A program made the position numbers and the translations under genes. Below, in pieces: positions 51,588-60,820 of a DNA stretch of 63,036 bases (positions are counted from its first letter, which is position 1; every line of letters starts with the position of its first letter). The DNA comes from Flavobacteriaceae bacterium (lineage in GTDB: Bacteria > Bacteroidota > Bacteroidia > Flavobacteriales > Flavobacteriaceae): the NCBI GenBank assembly GCA_016780345.1, contig JADHLZ010000006.1, positions 1-63,036 of the forward strand, in the 5' to 3' direction. The notes below the pieces were generated by a model that was not told the DNA's origin, searched no databases, and saw only the letters and a program-made list of their open reading frames with translations.

Positions 51588-53072
51588 ATGAAAAAATATA
51601 TATTGTCAATAGATGCTGGAACAACAAGTTCTAGAGCTATACTTTTTGATAAAAATGGAAAACAAATTTCAATTTCTCAATTTGAGTTTACTCAGATTTT
51701 TCCAAAAGAATCATGGGTTGAACATGATCCTGTGGAAATTTGGGAAACTCAATTAAGAGCCATCAAAGATGTAGTTAGTAAATCATCAATAAATGTTGAG
51801 GAAATAGACTCTGTTGGCATTACAAATCAAAGAGAAACAACAGTAATTTGGAATAAGAAAACTGGAAGGCCTGTTTATAATGCGATTGTTTGGCAGGACA
51901 GAAGAACTGCTTTTATTTGTGATGAATTAGAAAGAAAAGGATTAGAAAAACTGTTTTATGAAAAAACAGGTTTAGTTCTTGATGCATATTTTTCAGGAAC
52001 CAAGATAAAATGGATATTAGATTCAGATCAGAAAGTTAAAGAAATGGCCTTAAATGGTGAATTATTATTTGGGACTATTGATACATGGTTAATTTGGAAT
52101 TTAACAAAAGGAAAGTGCCATGTAACTGATTACACTAATGCAAGTAGGACTTTGCTTTTAAATATACATACTTTAGAATGGGATAAAGAATTATTAGATA
52201 TCTTAAATGTTCCAAAATCTATTTTACCCAAGCTCGTTGATAGTTCTCAAAAAATTGGCTCCATTGACCCAAGTATAATTGGGTCATCAGGAATTGAAAT
52301 TTGTGGAATAGCAGGTGATCAACAAGCTGCTTTATTTGGTCAAATGTGCGTTAATCCTGGAGATGTAAAAAACACATATGGAACTGGTTGTTTTTGCATG
52401 ATGAATACGGGGTCTATTGCTGTTAAATCAAATAATAAAATGTTGACTACAATAGGATGGAAGATAGGTGACAAAACTACTTATGCTTTAGAAGGAAGTG
52501 TATTTATTGCTGGCGCTGTTGTTCAATGGCTAAGAGACCAATTAAATATAATAGAAAACGCTGCTGAAATTGAAAATCTCGCTGGTTTGGTTGAAAATAG
52601 TGGAGGAGTAACTTTTATTTCTGCTTTGTCTGGTTTAGGCGCGCCATATTGGAATCCTGATGCAACTGGATCAATTATGGGAATAACAAGAGGAACAAAT
52701 AAGTCTCATATTGCCAGAGCTGCACTTGAAGCCATTGCTCTAAGATCAAGAGAAATTATTGTTGAAATGGAAAAAGATTCCGGAAATAAATTTAAAATTC
52801 TTAAAGTGGACGGTGGAGCAAGTAACAATAACCTATTAATGCAAATACAATCAAACTTTCTTAATACGAATGTTATTAGACCAAAGGTTACAGAAACTAC
52901 AGCACTAGGAGTTGCTTTCTTTTCAGGTTTGGCTACTGGTTTTTGGTCTTCTATTGATGATTTAAGTAAAATCTGGGAAATTGATAAGGAATTTATTCCT
53001 AAACCCACTAAAAATGATATCTATGTAATAAAAAACTGGGAAAACAGAATTAAAATAATCACTGAAATATAA
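51588..53072 (+). CDS. glpK: Glycerol kinase
   Basis: ATP-dependent phosphorylation of glycerol, 494 residues. Features: LSIDAGTTSSRAILFDKNG near residues 6-24, ESWVEHDPVEIWETQ near 47-61, GITNQRETTVIWNKKTGRPVYNAIVWQDRRT near 79-109, GTIDTWLIWNLTKG near 161-174, YTNASRTLLLNIHTLEWD, GIAGDQQAALFGQMC and the C-terminal DGGASNNNLLMQIQSNFLN. All GlpK signatures are present. It is followed by a glycerol facilitator after a 251-base gap. A glycerol-3-phosphate dehydrogenase gene is not in the window. Confidence 0.96.
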   Translation: MKKYILSIDAGTTSSRAILFDKNGKQISISQFEFTQIFPKESWVEHDPVEIWETQLRAIKDVVSKSSINVEEIDSVGITNQRETTVIWNKKTGRPVYNAIVWQDRRTAFICDELERKGLEKLFYEKTGLVLDAYFSGTKIKWILDSDQKVKEMALNGELLFGTIDTWLIWNLTKGKCHVTDYTNASRTLLLNIHTLEWDKELLDILNVPKSILPKLVDSSQKIGSIDPSIIGSSGIEICGIAGDQQAALFGQMCVNPGDVKNTYGTGCFCMMNTGSIAVKSNNKMLTTIGWKIGDKTTYALEGSVFIAGAVVQWLRDQLNIIENAAEIENLAGLVENSGGVTFISALSGLGAPYWNPDATGSIMGITRGTNKSHIARAALEAIALRSREIIVEMEKDSGNKFKILKVDGGASNNNLLMQIQSNFLNTNVIRPKVTETTALGVAFFSGLATGFWSSIDDLSKIWEIDKEFIPKPTKNDIYVIKNWENRIKIITEI

Positions 53073-53323
53073 AATTTAAAGAATTCTTAAATAAGAAAAT
53101 AACATTATGATTCTTTAGACAATTCATTTATATGAAATAAAATTGCAATTAATTTTAACGATATTATGTTAATATGTTCCAGATGTTTATTTTTAAATCT
53201 TGAATAAAAAATTAAATTTCTGTAGAGGTTGTAAAATTATGTCAAAATGAAAATTTATTGAATGAACAACGATAAAAAATAAAATTCTTTTCAAAACATT
53301 TAAACTTTTTTTAAAATATAATC
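53073..53323. other. 251-base intergenic region between glpK and the facilitator gene
   Basis: No clear gene, tRNA or hairpin terminator is seen here. Reading frames are short and AT-rich. Weak -7-like sequences exist but none fits TAnnTTTG with a proper -33. It may hold the promoter of the glpF-like gene. AAAGAAT at about 53081 and ATTCTTT at about 53110 are complementary, but the loop is long. Confidence 0.5.
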
Positions 53324-54058
53324 ATGGACTCAATTTTAGCTGAATTTATTGGAACAACAATTTTAATGCTTTTAGGTATTGGTGTGAATGCAAATACAAG
53401 TTTAAAAAATACAATTGGTGGTGAAAACTCAAATTGGATTTTAACAAGTATGGCTTGGGGTTTATCTGTTTTTGTAGCTGTTTTCATAACTGGTCAATAT
53501 AGTGGTGCTCATTTAAATCCTGCAGTTACTATTGGACTTGCAGTAGCTGGAAAATTTTCATGGTCTTTAGTATTAGGATATGTTATAAGTCAGTTGATTG
53601 GAGCTATGTTTGGGAGTTGGCTTGCTTATATAGTTTATATAGATCATTATCGTCTAACCAAAGATGAGGATAAAGTTAGAGGCTCTTTTTGTACTGGTCC
53701 TGCAATTAAAAATTATAAAAACAATTTTTTTAGCGAAACTATTGCAACTTTTATTTTAGTTTTTGCTATTTTTTTTATTGTTGAACCTAATTTGGAAATT
53801 GAAGGTGAAGTAGTAAATTTTGGTTTAGGTGCACTTGATGCTTTACCTGTTGGTATTTTAGTTTGGGTTATTGGTATGACTCTTGGGGGAACTACTGGGT
53901 TCGCAATTAATCCTGCACGTGATTTTGGTCCAAGATTAATTTATTCATTACTTCCAAGAAAAAATAAAAATGCCAACTGGTCATATAGCTGGATCCCAGT
54001 TTTTGGTCCACTATTTGGATCAATGTGTGCTGGTTTTTTATATATTTTTTTAATTTAA
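53324..54058 (+). CDS. glpF: Aquaglyceroporin (MIP family, glycerol facilitator type)
   Basis: A 244-residue channel with six membrane spans and both NPA boxes: GAHLNPAVTIGLAVAG near residues 63-78 and FAINPARDFGPRLIYSLLP near 193-211. The Asp after the second NPAR (NPARD) is the residue typical of glycerol-transporting GlpF, whereas pure water channels have other residues. It has about 40 residues fewer than E. coli GlpF and begins MDSILAEFIGTTILMLLGIGVNA, a usual start. It works with the upstream glycerol kinase, which traps glycerol as glycerol-3-phosphate. Confidence 0.93.
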   Translation: MDSILAEFIGTTILMLLGIGVNANTSLKNTIGGENSNWILTSMAWGLSVFVAVFITGQYSGAHLNPAVTIGLAVAGKFSWSLVLGYVISQLIGAMFGSWLAYIVYIDHYRLTKDEDKVRGSFCTGPAIKNYKNNFFSETIATFILVFAIFFIVEPNLEIEGEVVNFGLGALDALPVGILVWVIGMTLGGTTGFAINPARDFGPRLIYSLLPRKNKNANWSYSWIPVFGPLFGSMCAGFLYIFLI

Positions 54059-54059
54059 T

Positions 54060-54752
54060 ATGATAGATAGATCTGATATTCCATGTGTTGCAGGTTCAAC
54101 AGGACTAGTGGGCTCTTTTTTAATAAAAAATTTATCAAAAATATATCCGATAGTTATTTCTATTTCGAGAAGAAAATATGATTTTCAGTGTGATAATGTT
54201 GAAAACATCATTGTTGATTTTGATGAAATTCAAGAAGAATCTTTTCTTAAAAAAATTGATCACTTGTATATTGCTTTAGGAACAACAATTAAAAACGCAG
54301 GCTCTAAAGAAAAATTTGAACTTGTTGATTATCATTATTGCTATAATCTGGCTATTGCTGCAAAAAGGCATGGAGTTAAAAGAATTTCTATAGTATCATC
54401 AGTAGGATCAAACCCAAAATCAAAAATATTATATCCTAGAGTTAAAGGGTTAATAGAAAGGGATATTAAAGCTTTATCTTTTGATCATTTATCCATTTTA
54501 AAGCCAGGAGTAATTTTAGGTAAAAGAAATGAAACTAGGATTGGAGAAAAAATAGTAAAATTTATATTTTTTTTGATAGATAAAATACTTTTTGGCCCTT
54601 TTAGAAAATATAAAAGTATTTCTGCTGATGATATATCCAAAGCGATGATTTTCCAAGTTATTAACTCAAAAAATAAATTAAATATTTTGCATTACGATGA
54701 ATTGAAGTTTTCTTCTAATAGTTTTTCAAATCATTTAAATTATGATAATTGA
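54060..54752 (+). CDS. NAD(P)-binding Rossmann oxidoreductase (HTATIP2-like)
   Basis: A 230-residue protein with DIPCVAGSTGLVGSFLIKNLS (glycine-rich site near residues 6-26), DHLYIALGTTIKNAGSKEKFELVDYHYCYNLAIAAKRHGVKRISIVSSVG and LSFDHLSILKPGVILGKR. It belongs to the atypical SDR group with YbjT/HTATIP2-like members; the GTTIKNAGSKEKF region is characteristic. Its substrate is unknown. It is one base after the facilitator stop, so it is probably co-transcribed with glpF. Confidence 0.85.
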   Translation: MIDRSDIPCVAGSTGLVGSFLIKNLSKIYPIVISISRRKYDFQCDNVENIIVDFDEIQEESFLKKIDHLYIALGTTIKNAGSKEKFELVDYHYCYNLAIAAKRHGVKRISIVSSVGSNPKSKILYPRVKGLIERDIKALSFDHLSILKPGVILGKRNETRIGEKIVKFIFFLIDKILFGPFRKYKSISADDISKAMIFQVINSKNKLNILHYDELKFSSNSFSNHLNYDN

Positions 54753-54781
54753 ATTATTTACTTTTGATGGAAATTTAATTA

Positions 54782-56659
54782 ATGCTAAATATACACAACC
54801 TTTCAGTTTCATTTTTAGGAGAGTATTTGTTTAAAGAAATATCTTTTAAATTAATTTCAGGAGACAGAGTTGGTTTAATTGGAAAAAATGGTGCTGGAAA
54901 GTCAACCTTGTTGAAGCTTTTGTCAAAACAAGCTGAATACGATTCAGGATCTATTGCTTATGAAAAAGATTTAAAAATTGGATTTCTTAAACAGGATATT
55001 GATTTTGAAAAAGGAAGAACAGTTTTGGATGAAGCCTATCAAGCATTTTCAGAAATTAAGACTTTAGAAGAAAAACAGAATCAAATCAATACTGAATTAA
55101 GTGAAAGAATTGATTATGAAAACAGTTCTTATTTGTCATTAATTGATGAACTTTCTGAAGTTAATGAACGGTATGATTTAATAGGAGGTTATAGTTATCA
55201 AGGACAAACAGAAAAAATTTTAAATGGTTTAGGGTTTGAAAAAACAGATTTTTTAAAAAAAACAGATTCCTTTTCAGGTGGTTGGAGGATGAGAATAGAA
55301 TTAGCAAAATTGCTTCTTCAAAATAACGATATACTTCTTTTAGACGAACCAACCAATCATTTGGACATAGAATCTATTATATGGTTTGAAACCTTTTTAA
55401 AATCTTTTTCTGGTGCAGTAGTTATTGTATCACATGATAAAATGTTTCTTGATAATATAACCAACAGAACTATTGATATTTCCCTAGGAAGAATATACGA
55501 TTTCAATAAACCTTATTCAAAATATTTACTGTTGAGAGAAGAAATTAAGGCTCAACAGATCAGTGCGCAAAAAAATCAAAACAAACACATTGAACATACA
55601 GAAAAGTTAATTGAAAAGTTTAGAGCAAAGGCTTCTAAGGCATCTATGGCTCAATCTCTTATAAAAAAAATTGAAAAGATTGACAGAATCGAGGTAGATA
55701 AGGATGATAATAGTGTAATGAAATTAAGTTTCAATATTTCAATTAATCCAGGAAAAGTTGTTGCAGAAATTGAAAATTTATCAAAAAATTTTGGAGAAAA
55801 CTTTGTTCTATCAAATGTAAATTTATTAATTGAAAGAAAAAGTAAAATTGCTTTTGTTGGTCAAAATGGCCAGGGTAAGTCTACTTTAGCAAAAATTATT
55901 GTTGGAGAATTAAATCCATCTTATGGAATTTTGAAACTTGGTCATAATGTTCAAATTGGATATTTTGCTCAAAATCAGGCAGAATATTTGGATGGTTCTA
56001 AAACAGTTTTGCAAACTATGATTGATTCAGCAAATGAAAGTAATAGATCAAAAGTTAGAGATATTTTAGGTTCTTTTTTATTTCAGGGGGATGACGTTGA
56101 AAAGTATGTTAGAGTTTTATCTGGTGGAGAACGCAATAGATTAGCATTAGCAAAGTTATTATTGCAACCATTTAATTTATTGGTTATGGATGAGCCAACA
56201 AATCATTTAGATATAAAATCAAAAAATGTTTTAAAACAAGCTCTAATAAAATTTGATGGAACTTTGATTTTAGTCTCACATGATAGAGATTTTCTTCAAA
56301 ATTTAACCAATAAAGTATATGAGTTTAAAAATAAAGACATTAAAGAGTACTTAGGAGATATTGATTTTTATTTAGATCAACGAAAGGTTGAAAACTTTAG
56401 AGAAATTGAAAAAAAAGAAAAAGTAATTTCTGAGAAAAAAAATAAAAAATTTAACAATGGTATTTCCCTAAAGAATCAAATCAACAAGGTAGAAAGTAAA
56501 ATTTCAAATCTTGAAAAGGAAATATCTTTAATAGATGAGAATCTTATAAATGATTATGAAAACACTATTTCATCTCCAAATTTTTTCGAAAACTACAATA
56601 TTAAAAAGACTGAACTGGATTCATTAATGAAAAAATGGGAGGATTTGAATCTGTCTTAA
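54782..56659 (+). CDS. ABC-F family ATPase (Uup-like)
   Basis: A 625-residue protein with two ABC ATPase domains in one chain and no membrane part: first Walker A GKNGAGKSTLLKLL near residues 35-48 with SFSGGWRMRIELAKLLL and LLLDEPTNHLDIES; second Walker A GQNGQGKSTLAKI near 360-372 with VLSGGERNRLALAKLLL and VMDEPTNHLDIKS. The linker between is charged and the C-terminal 100 residues form a coiled coil (KNQINKVESKISNLEKEISLI). ABC-F proteins act on the ribosome or with DNA; this Uup-like type is common in Bacteroidota. 29 bases after the SDR gene. Confidence 0.93.
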   Translation: MLNIHNLSVSFLGEYLFKEISFKLISGDRVGLIGKNGAGKSTLLKLLSKQAEYDSGSIAYEKDLKIGFLKQDIDFEKGRTVLDEAYQAFSEIKTLEEKQNQINTELSERIDYENSSYLSLIDELSEVNERYDLIGGYSYQGQTEKILNGLGFEKTDFLKKTDSFSGGWRMRIELAKLLLQNNDILLLDEPTNHLDIESIIWFETFLKSFSGAVVIVSHDKMFLDNITNRTIDISLGRIYDFNKPYSKYLLLREEIKAQQISAQKNQNKHIEHTEKLIEKFRAKASKASMAQSLIKKIEKIDRIEVDKDDNSVMKLSFNISINPGKVVAEIENLSKNFGENFVLSNVNLLIERKSKIAFVGQNGQGKSTLAKIIVGELNPSYGILKLGHNVQIGYFAQNQAEYLDGSKTVLQTMIDSANESNRSKVRDILGSFLFQGDDVEKYVRVLSGGERNRLALAKLLLQPFNLLVMDEPTNHLDIKSKNVLKQALIKFDGTLILVSHDRDFLQNLTNKVYEFKNKDIKEYLGDIDFYLDQRKVENFREIEKKEKVISEKKNKKFNNGISLKNQINKVESKISNLEKEISLIDENLINDYENTISSPNFFENYNIKKTELDSLMKKWEDLNLS

Positions 56660-56710
56660 AATATTTTCGATTTAATTTGAAAATAAAAAATTTATGTTTT
56701 GACAATTAAT

Positions 56711-57976
56711 TTAGGTTACCAAATTTTTTGTTTTATCTATTAATAAAAACTCTTTGTTTTTTAGTATCGATTTTATTGTAATAACAGTTTCATAAAGGTC
56801 TGTATAGCTTGTATACAAAGGAGCAAATCCTAATCTAATATTGCTATCTGGTCTAAAATCTGGTATTATTTTTTTTCGATTTTTATTACCTTTTATTAAA
56901 ATTTTACAAATTCTCCATGCTTCATCATGTTTAATAGTTATATGTGATCCTCTCATTTTCGATTTTTCTGGAGATGCTATTTCAACATTGAAACAAAATA
57001 GTTCTTCTTTAATAAGTTTTATTAAATATTCACCCATTTCAATACTTTTGTATCTAATATTAGTAATTCCAGCTTCTAAGGTAATGTCTAAACCGTGTTT
57101 TATAGGCAGTAATGATAATATTGAAGGAGTGCCTGCGTTAAATTTACTTATATTTTTTGATGGAATGTATTTGTGATCAAAATTGAAAGGGTTTTGATGT
57201 CCAAACCATCCTTGTATTGGATTATTAATTTGATGTATTATTTTTTTAGAAATAAATAAAAAAGAGGGTGAACCTGGGCCACCATTTAAAAATTTATAAG
57301 TACAACCTAAGGCAATTTTTATTTTTGATTTTTTAACATCAATTTCTGTAACTCCAATTGCATGACTACAATCCCATACTATAATACTTTGATATTTATC
57401 AGCTATTTCATTCAATTCTTTCATAGAATATAAAAACGAACTCTTGTAACTCACTAAGCTTAAACAATAAATCCCGGGGTTATTTCTAATTGATTTTTTT
57501 AATATTTCATAATTACAATTGATCTCATCTGCATAATCAAGTATTGTAAGTTTATTTTCATCCGTTAGATGTTTTAACCCATCCAGTACATAAATATCAC
57601 TGGGAAAGTTTAAACAGTCAGTAACTAGATTTTTTTTGAACTGGTTTGATTCAAGTAAAGCATAAATAATTTTATACAGATTAACTGAAGTTGATTCACC
57701 AACCAAAACCTCCTCTGGTTTTGAATTAATAAGATTAGACATTTTTAAACTAATATCTTCTGAAAGTTTTAGCCAGTGATCGTTCCAGCTTGATATTAAC
57801 TTAGATCCCCATTGATTTTTAACTAGTTCTGAAATTTCTGCATTTGATATTTTAGGTAATTTACCTAGTGAATTTCCATCAAGATAAATTTCATTAGGGT
57901 TGTTTACAAACCTAGATTTAAATGATTTTAAGACATCATTTTTATCTTTTTCAATCCCAAATTCTTTTAAATTCAT
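56711..57976 (-). CDS. kynU: Kynureninase
   Basis: PLP enzyme that cuts L-kynurenine or 3-hydroxykynurenine to alanine and (hydroxy)anthranilate in tryptophan breakdown or NAD synthesis. 421 residues. Features: IYLDGNSLGKLPK near residues 30-42, VLVGESTSVNLYK, LNFPSDIYVLDG, VWDCSHAIGVTEIDV near 200-214, the PLP Lys228 in LGCTYKFLNGGPGSPSFLF, then IQGWFGHQNPF and GTPSILSLLPIKHGLD. All key motifs are present. No kynurenine monooxygenase or haoA gene is nearby. It overlaps the SGNH hydrolase gene by four bases. Confidence 0.95.
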   Translation of the reverse strand: MNLKEFGIEKDKNDVLKSFKSRFVNNPNEIYLDGNSLGKLPKISNAEISELVKNQWGSKLISSWNDHWLKLSEDISLKMSNLINSKPEEVLVGESTSVNLYKIIYALLESNQFKKNLVTDCLNFPSDIYVLDGLKHLTDENKLTILDYADEINCNYEILKKSIRNNPGIYCLSLVSYKSSFLYSMKELNEIADKYQSIIVWDCSHAIGVTEIDVKKSKIKIALGCTYKFLNGGPGSPSFLFISKKIIHQINNPIQGWFGHQNPFNFDHKYIPSKNISKFNAGTPSILSLLPIKHGLDITLEAGITNIRYKSIEMGEYLIKLIKEELFCFNVEIASPEKSKMRGSHITIKHDEAWRICKILIKGNKNRKKIIPDFRPDSNIRLGFAPLYTSYTDLYETVITIKSILKNKEFLLIDKTKNLVT

Positions 57977-58626
57977 TCAAAGTTTTTAAAATGTGGTTTT
58001 ATTATTTCAACCCACTGTTTATACATTTTTTTACTAGGGTGTAATCCGTCTTTTGCAATTAATGATATGTCAAATAAAGCTTTTCTGGATATTTCTGTAA
58101 CATTAAAAAATTTAATATCATGTTTCAAACATTCTTTAAAAATTACTTTATTAAACCTATTTATTTCTCTTTCAATAACATTTCTATTTTTATTATCTGC
58201 AAAAGGAGTAACTCCCCAATCAGGAATAGAAACTACAAAAACTCTTTCTTTTTTTCCACCAGAGTATGTAATTGATCTATTAAGAAGCTCAATGAAATCT
58301 TTTTTAAATTTTTTTAAACTTTTTCCTCTATATTGGTCATTTACCCCTATTAAAAGGGATACAAAATCGTGTTTTTTAATTTTTGTTTTATTAAGCGTAT
58401 CCAACAATTCATCAGTAGTCCAACCAGACTTGGCTATGATTTTAGGATAACTAAGCTTGCCATTTAAAGATTTATACAATTGAACAGGCCATCTATTGGA
58501 TTCTTTTTCACTTTCACCAATTGTGTAACTATCTCCAAGTGCTAAATAAGTGAACCCTTTAGAAATTTTGTTCTGTGTTAAAGCAAAATAAGGAACCAAT
58601 AAAATTATAAGAAATGACTTTCTCAT
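57973..58626 (-). CDS. SGNH/GDSL hydrolase, secreted
   Basis: A 217-residue protein with signal MRKSFLIILLVPYFALTQ. Block I is YLALGDSYTIGESEKE (Ser33), block III is LLIGVNDQYRGKS (the Asn), and block V is KDGLHPSKKMYKQW (Asp and His). It is an esterase or lipase-like family member with acyl or acetyl ester substrates; deacetylation of glycans is possible given the CBM9-like and GHL10-like genes upstream. It follows the GHL10-like gene with no gap and overlaps kynU. Confidence 0.88.
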   Translation of the reverse strand: MRKSFLIILLVPYFALTQNKISKGFTYLALGDSYTIGESEKESNRWPVQLYKSLNGKLSYPKIIAKSGWTTDELLDTLNKTKIKKHDFVSLLIGVNDQYRGKSLKKFKKDFIELLNRSITYSGGKKERVFVVSIPDWGVTPFADNKNRNVIEREINRFNKVIFKECLKHDIKFFNVTEISRKALFDISLIAKDGLHPSKKMYKQWVEIIKPHFKNFE

Positions 58627-59688
58627 TTAATTTCTTCTTTTTTTCATATTTACTAAAACAGATTTTTGTTCGTCATTTAATCCATCAGCTGTAAAAATTG
58701 ATACACCACTTGCTCCATTTTTTTTTGAAATATCAATTGCTTTTTCAAAATCTCCTGGATTTTTTAATGCTCCAGCATATAGTCCAGAAAAAATTGGAAA
58801 ATCAACATCGCTAACTCCTTGTTTAGTGGCAAACCCAATCCAATTTATATTTTCTCTGTAAAAATTATTGTAAAGCATAGGATAAGCTGAATCTAAATTC
58901 CAATCGTTCCATGCTTGTCTAACCATTTGCCTTGACATTTCAGGAAATGGAAAAACAGCTGCAGTAACCTTTTTGTTTTTTGAATGGGCTATTTCAACAA
59001 TCTCGTTCACTAAACTTGTAATGGCATTTAGTCTAAATTGTCTCCATTCAGTTGAGAGATGGGGGTTTCTCATGGTCAATGGATCTTTATTGAATAATTC
59101 TTTAAACTTTTTTATAGCCATTGGGTGATAGTCGTAATCGTATTCAGGTAATTCAGTGTCTTGAACAATATTGTATTTAGGTTGTAAATCTTCCCCTAAA
59201 ATTACATCCGGGTATCTTACGTAGTCTAAATGAACTGATTCCAATCCATCAACTTCCATTAAATTTTTAGCATTATTAATAATATGATTTCTGGCCTCTG
59301 GATGAAATGGACTCAACCATTGATAATAATTAACATATGCTCTATATTCAAGAGAATTTTGTCCATTTCTGTTAACTGCATACCATTCTGGATTTTTGTT
59401 AGCTATTGTATCACCTGGTCTATTAACAGTCCACATCCATCCATGGACTTTTATATTTTTTTTATTGGCAATTGGAATTATTTTTCTTAAAACATCAGGT
59501 GAACCTCCAATCAAAACTTCACTTATCCCAAGCGAATCATAAAAATTAATTTTTTTAATCCATTTTTCTTCATCAAAATTATTACCAGCACCGGTCCAAG
59601 TACTAATTATAAAGTCTTTTTCCTTATTGTTATTGCTACAGCTAATGATAGTAAGAGTGATAAAAATTATTAATATTTTTTTAATCAT
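58627..59688 (-). CDS. GHL10-like glycoside hydrolase family lipoprotein
   Basis: A 353-residue lipoprotein (MIKKILIIFITLTIISC). The TIM-barrel-like core shows GAGNNFDEEKWIKKINFYDSLGISEVLIG near 33-61, IKVHGWMWTVNRPGDTI, HPEARNHIINNAKNLMEVDGLESVHLDYVRYPD near 129-161 (the conserved DYVRYP of the GHL10 family), TAAVFPFPEMSRQM and LDSAYPMLYNNFY. The family is predicted to be glycoside hydrolases; no substrate is known. Its neighbours are a CBM9-like lipoprotein and an SGNH hydrolase, which together suggest a glycan uptake or degradation unit. Confidence 0.82.
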   Translation of the reverse strand: MIKKILIIFITLTIISCSNNNKEKDFIISTWTGAGNNFDEEKWIKKINFYDSLGISEVLIGGSPDVLRKIIPIANKKNIKVHGWMWTVNRPGDTIANKNPEWYAVNRNGQNSLEYRAYVNYYQWLSPFHPEARNHIINNAKNLMEVDGLESVHLDYVRYPDVILGEDLQPKYNIVQDTELPEYDYDYHPMAIKKFKELFNKDPLTMRNPHLSTEWRQFRLNAITSLVNEIVEIAHSKNKKVTAAVFPFPEMSRQMVRQAWNDWNLDSAYPMLYNNFYRENINWIGFATKQGVSDVDFPIFSGLYAGALKNPGDFEKAIDISKKNGASGVSIFTADGLNDEQKSVLVNMKKRRN

Positions 59689-59691
59689 AAC

Positions 59692-60756
59692 CTAATTTTT
59701 AATTTTTCCAGTTTCATCAATGGATATAATAGAATTTTCATCATAAAGATCTATTTTATAACCTCTATTAGTTTTTAGAAAATTACATGAAATTTTTCTG
59801 TTTAGAAATTCAATATCTTTAAATTTAACTTGATAATTTAATTTAGAGTTTTTTAAATATTTATATTCACCAAAAGCAACTTCACGAAAAACAGCATAAA
59901 GTATCTGTTCGTTTATTAGTTTATCACTTAAATTGAAAATACCACCATTTTCAGAAAAAACTAAATATCCCCAATTTTCAGGTAAATGCATATTAATAAT
60001 TCCTTGAGGAGACCACACCCAATTGTATTCAGGAAGCAATTTTCCATTTTCTTTTTTTCTTGAATAAACTCCCTCATTTAATTCATAGTCCCAATTAACT
60101 CTAGAAAAATTAATACGCCACATATCACCAGAAACAACTTTATTACTATTATTATTTTGTTTTAATGATAAGATTTCTTTTAACGGAATAGCCATTTCAA
60201 CAGTCCAATAATTGTCAACATCGTTAGGGTTGTTAATTGTTCCGTCTATAAAAACACTAGACTCTAAACCTTCAATATTCCAAGAACTGTCTGCTTTTCC
60301 TTTTAATCTATATGGCTTATTTAGAAATAAATCCCATTCTGTTCCTAAAGCATTAATTTCAATTTCTCCATAATTAAAAACGTTTTTATTTGGATTAATG
60401 AATACTTCAAAATCATTATTATGATAGATTACTTTATCCCTTTCAGTAATATCTCCCCATATATGAGTTTCATATAGTTTGGCAAATACGTAGAGAAAGT
60501 TATTGTCCCAAAGCATTTTAACATTTGTTTTTTGTTTAGGCACTTTAGTTCCCTCTATATCTATAAAATTATCTGTATAATTAGCTTTTTTCCAAGAAGT
60601 TTCATTTTCAATTCCGTCAATTTCAATTATCTCAATTGTTTTACTAACAACATAATGTTTAGGAATTATAATTTTATCCTTTAAATTAAGTTCTATTGTT
60701 TCAATGTTTTTACATCCAAATAAAACCACAACAATAACCGAAAAAAATATTCTCAT
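59692..60756 (-). CDS. CBM9-like carbohydrate-binding lipoprotein
   Basis: A 354-residue lipoprotein (signal MRIFFSVIVVVLFGC). The CBM9-like domain covers about residues 40-250: ENETSWKKANYTDNFIDIEGTK, MLWDNNFLYVFAKLYETHIWGDITERDKVIYHNNDFEVFINPN, YGEIEINALGTEWDLFLNKPY and MAIPLKEI. These match the family-9-like carbohydrate-binding proteins of Bacteroidota. The C-terminal 100 residues are of no recognised family. It is the first gene of the minus-strand unit CBM9-GHL10-SGNH-kynU and probably sits on the cell surface or in the periplasm to bind glycan. Confidence 0.82.
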   Translation of the reverse strand: MRIFFSVIVVVLFGCKNIETIELNLKDKIIIPKHYVVSKTIEIIEIDGIENETSWKKANYTDNFIDIEGTKVPKQKTNVKMLWDNNFLYVFAKLYETHIWGDITERDKVIYHNNDFEVFINPNKNVFNYGEIEINALGTEWDLFLNKPYRLKGKADSSWNIEGLESSVFIDGTINNPNDVDNYWTVEMAIPLKEILSLKQNNNSNKVVSGDMWRINFSRVNWDYELNEGVYSRKKENGKLLPEYNWVWSPQGIINMHLPENWGYLVFSENGGIFNLSDKLINEQILYAVFREVAFGEYKYLKNSKLNYQVKFKDIEFLNRKISCNFLKTNRGYKIDLYDENSIISIDETGKIKN

Positions 60757-60820
60757 TATGTAAGTATATAAATAACTATTAGTAATTTAAAGTTATTAAT
60801 TAATACTAATTAAATAGTAC

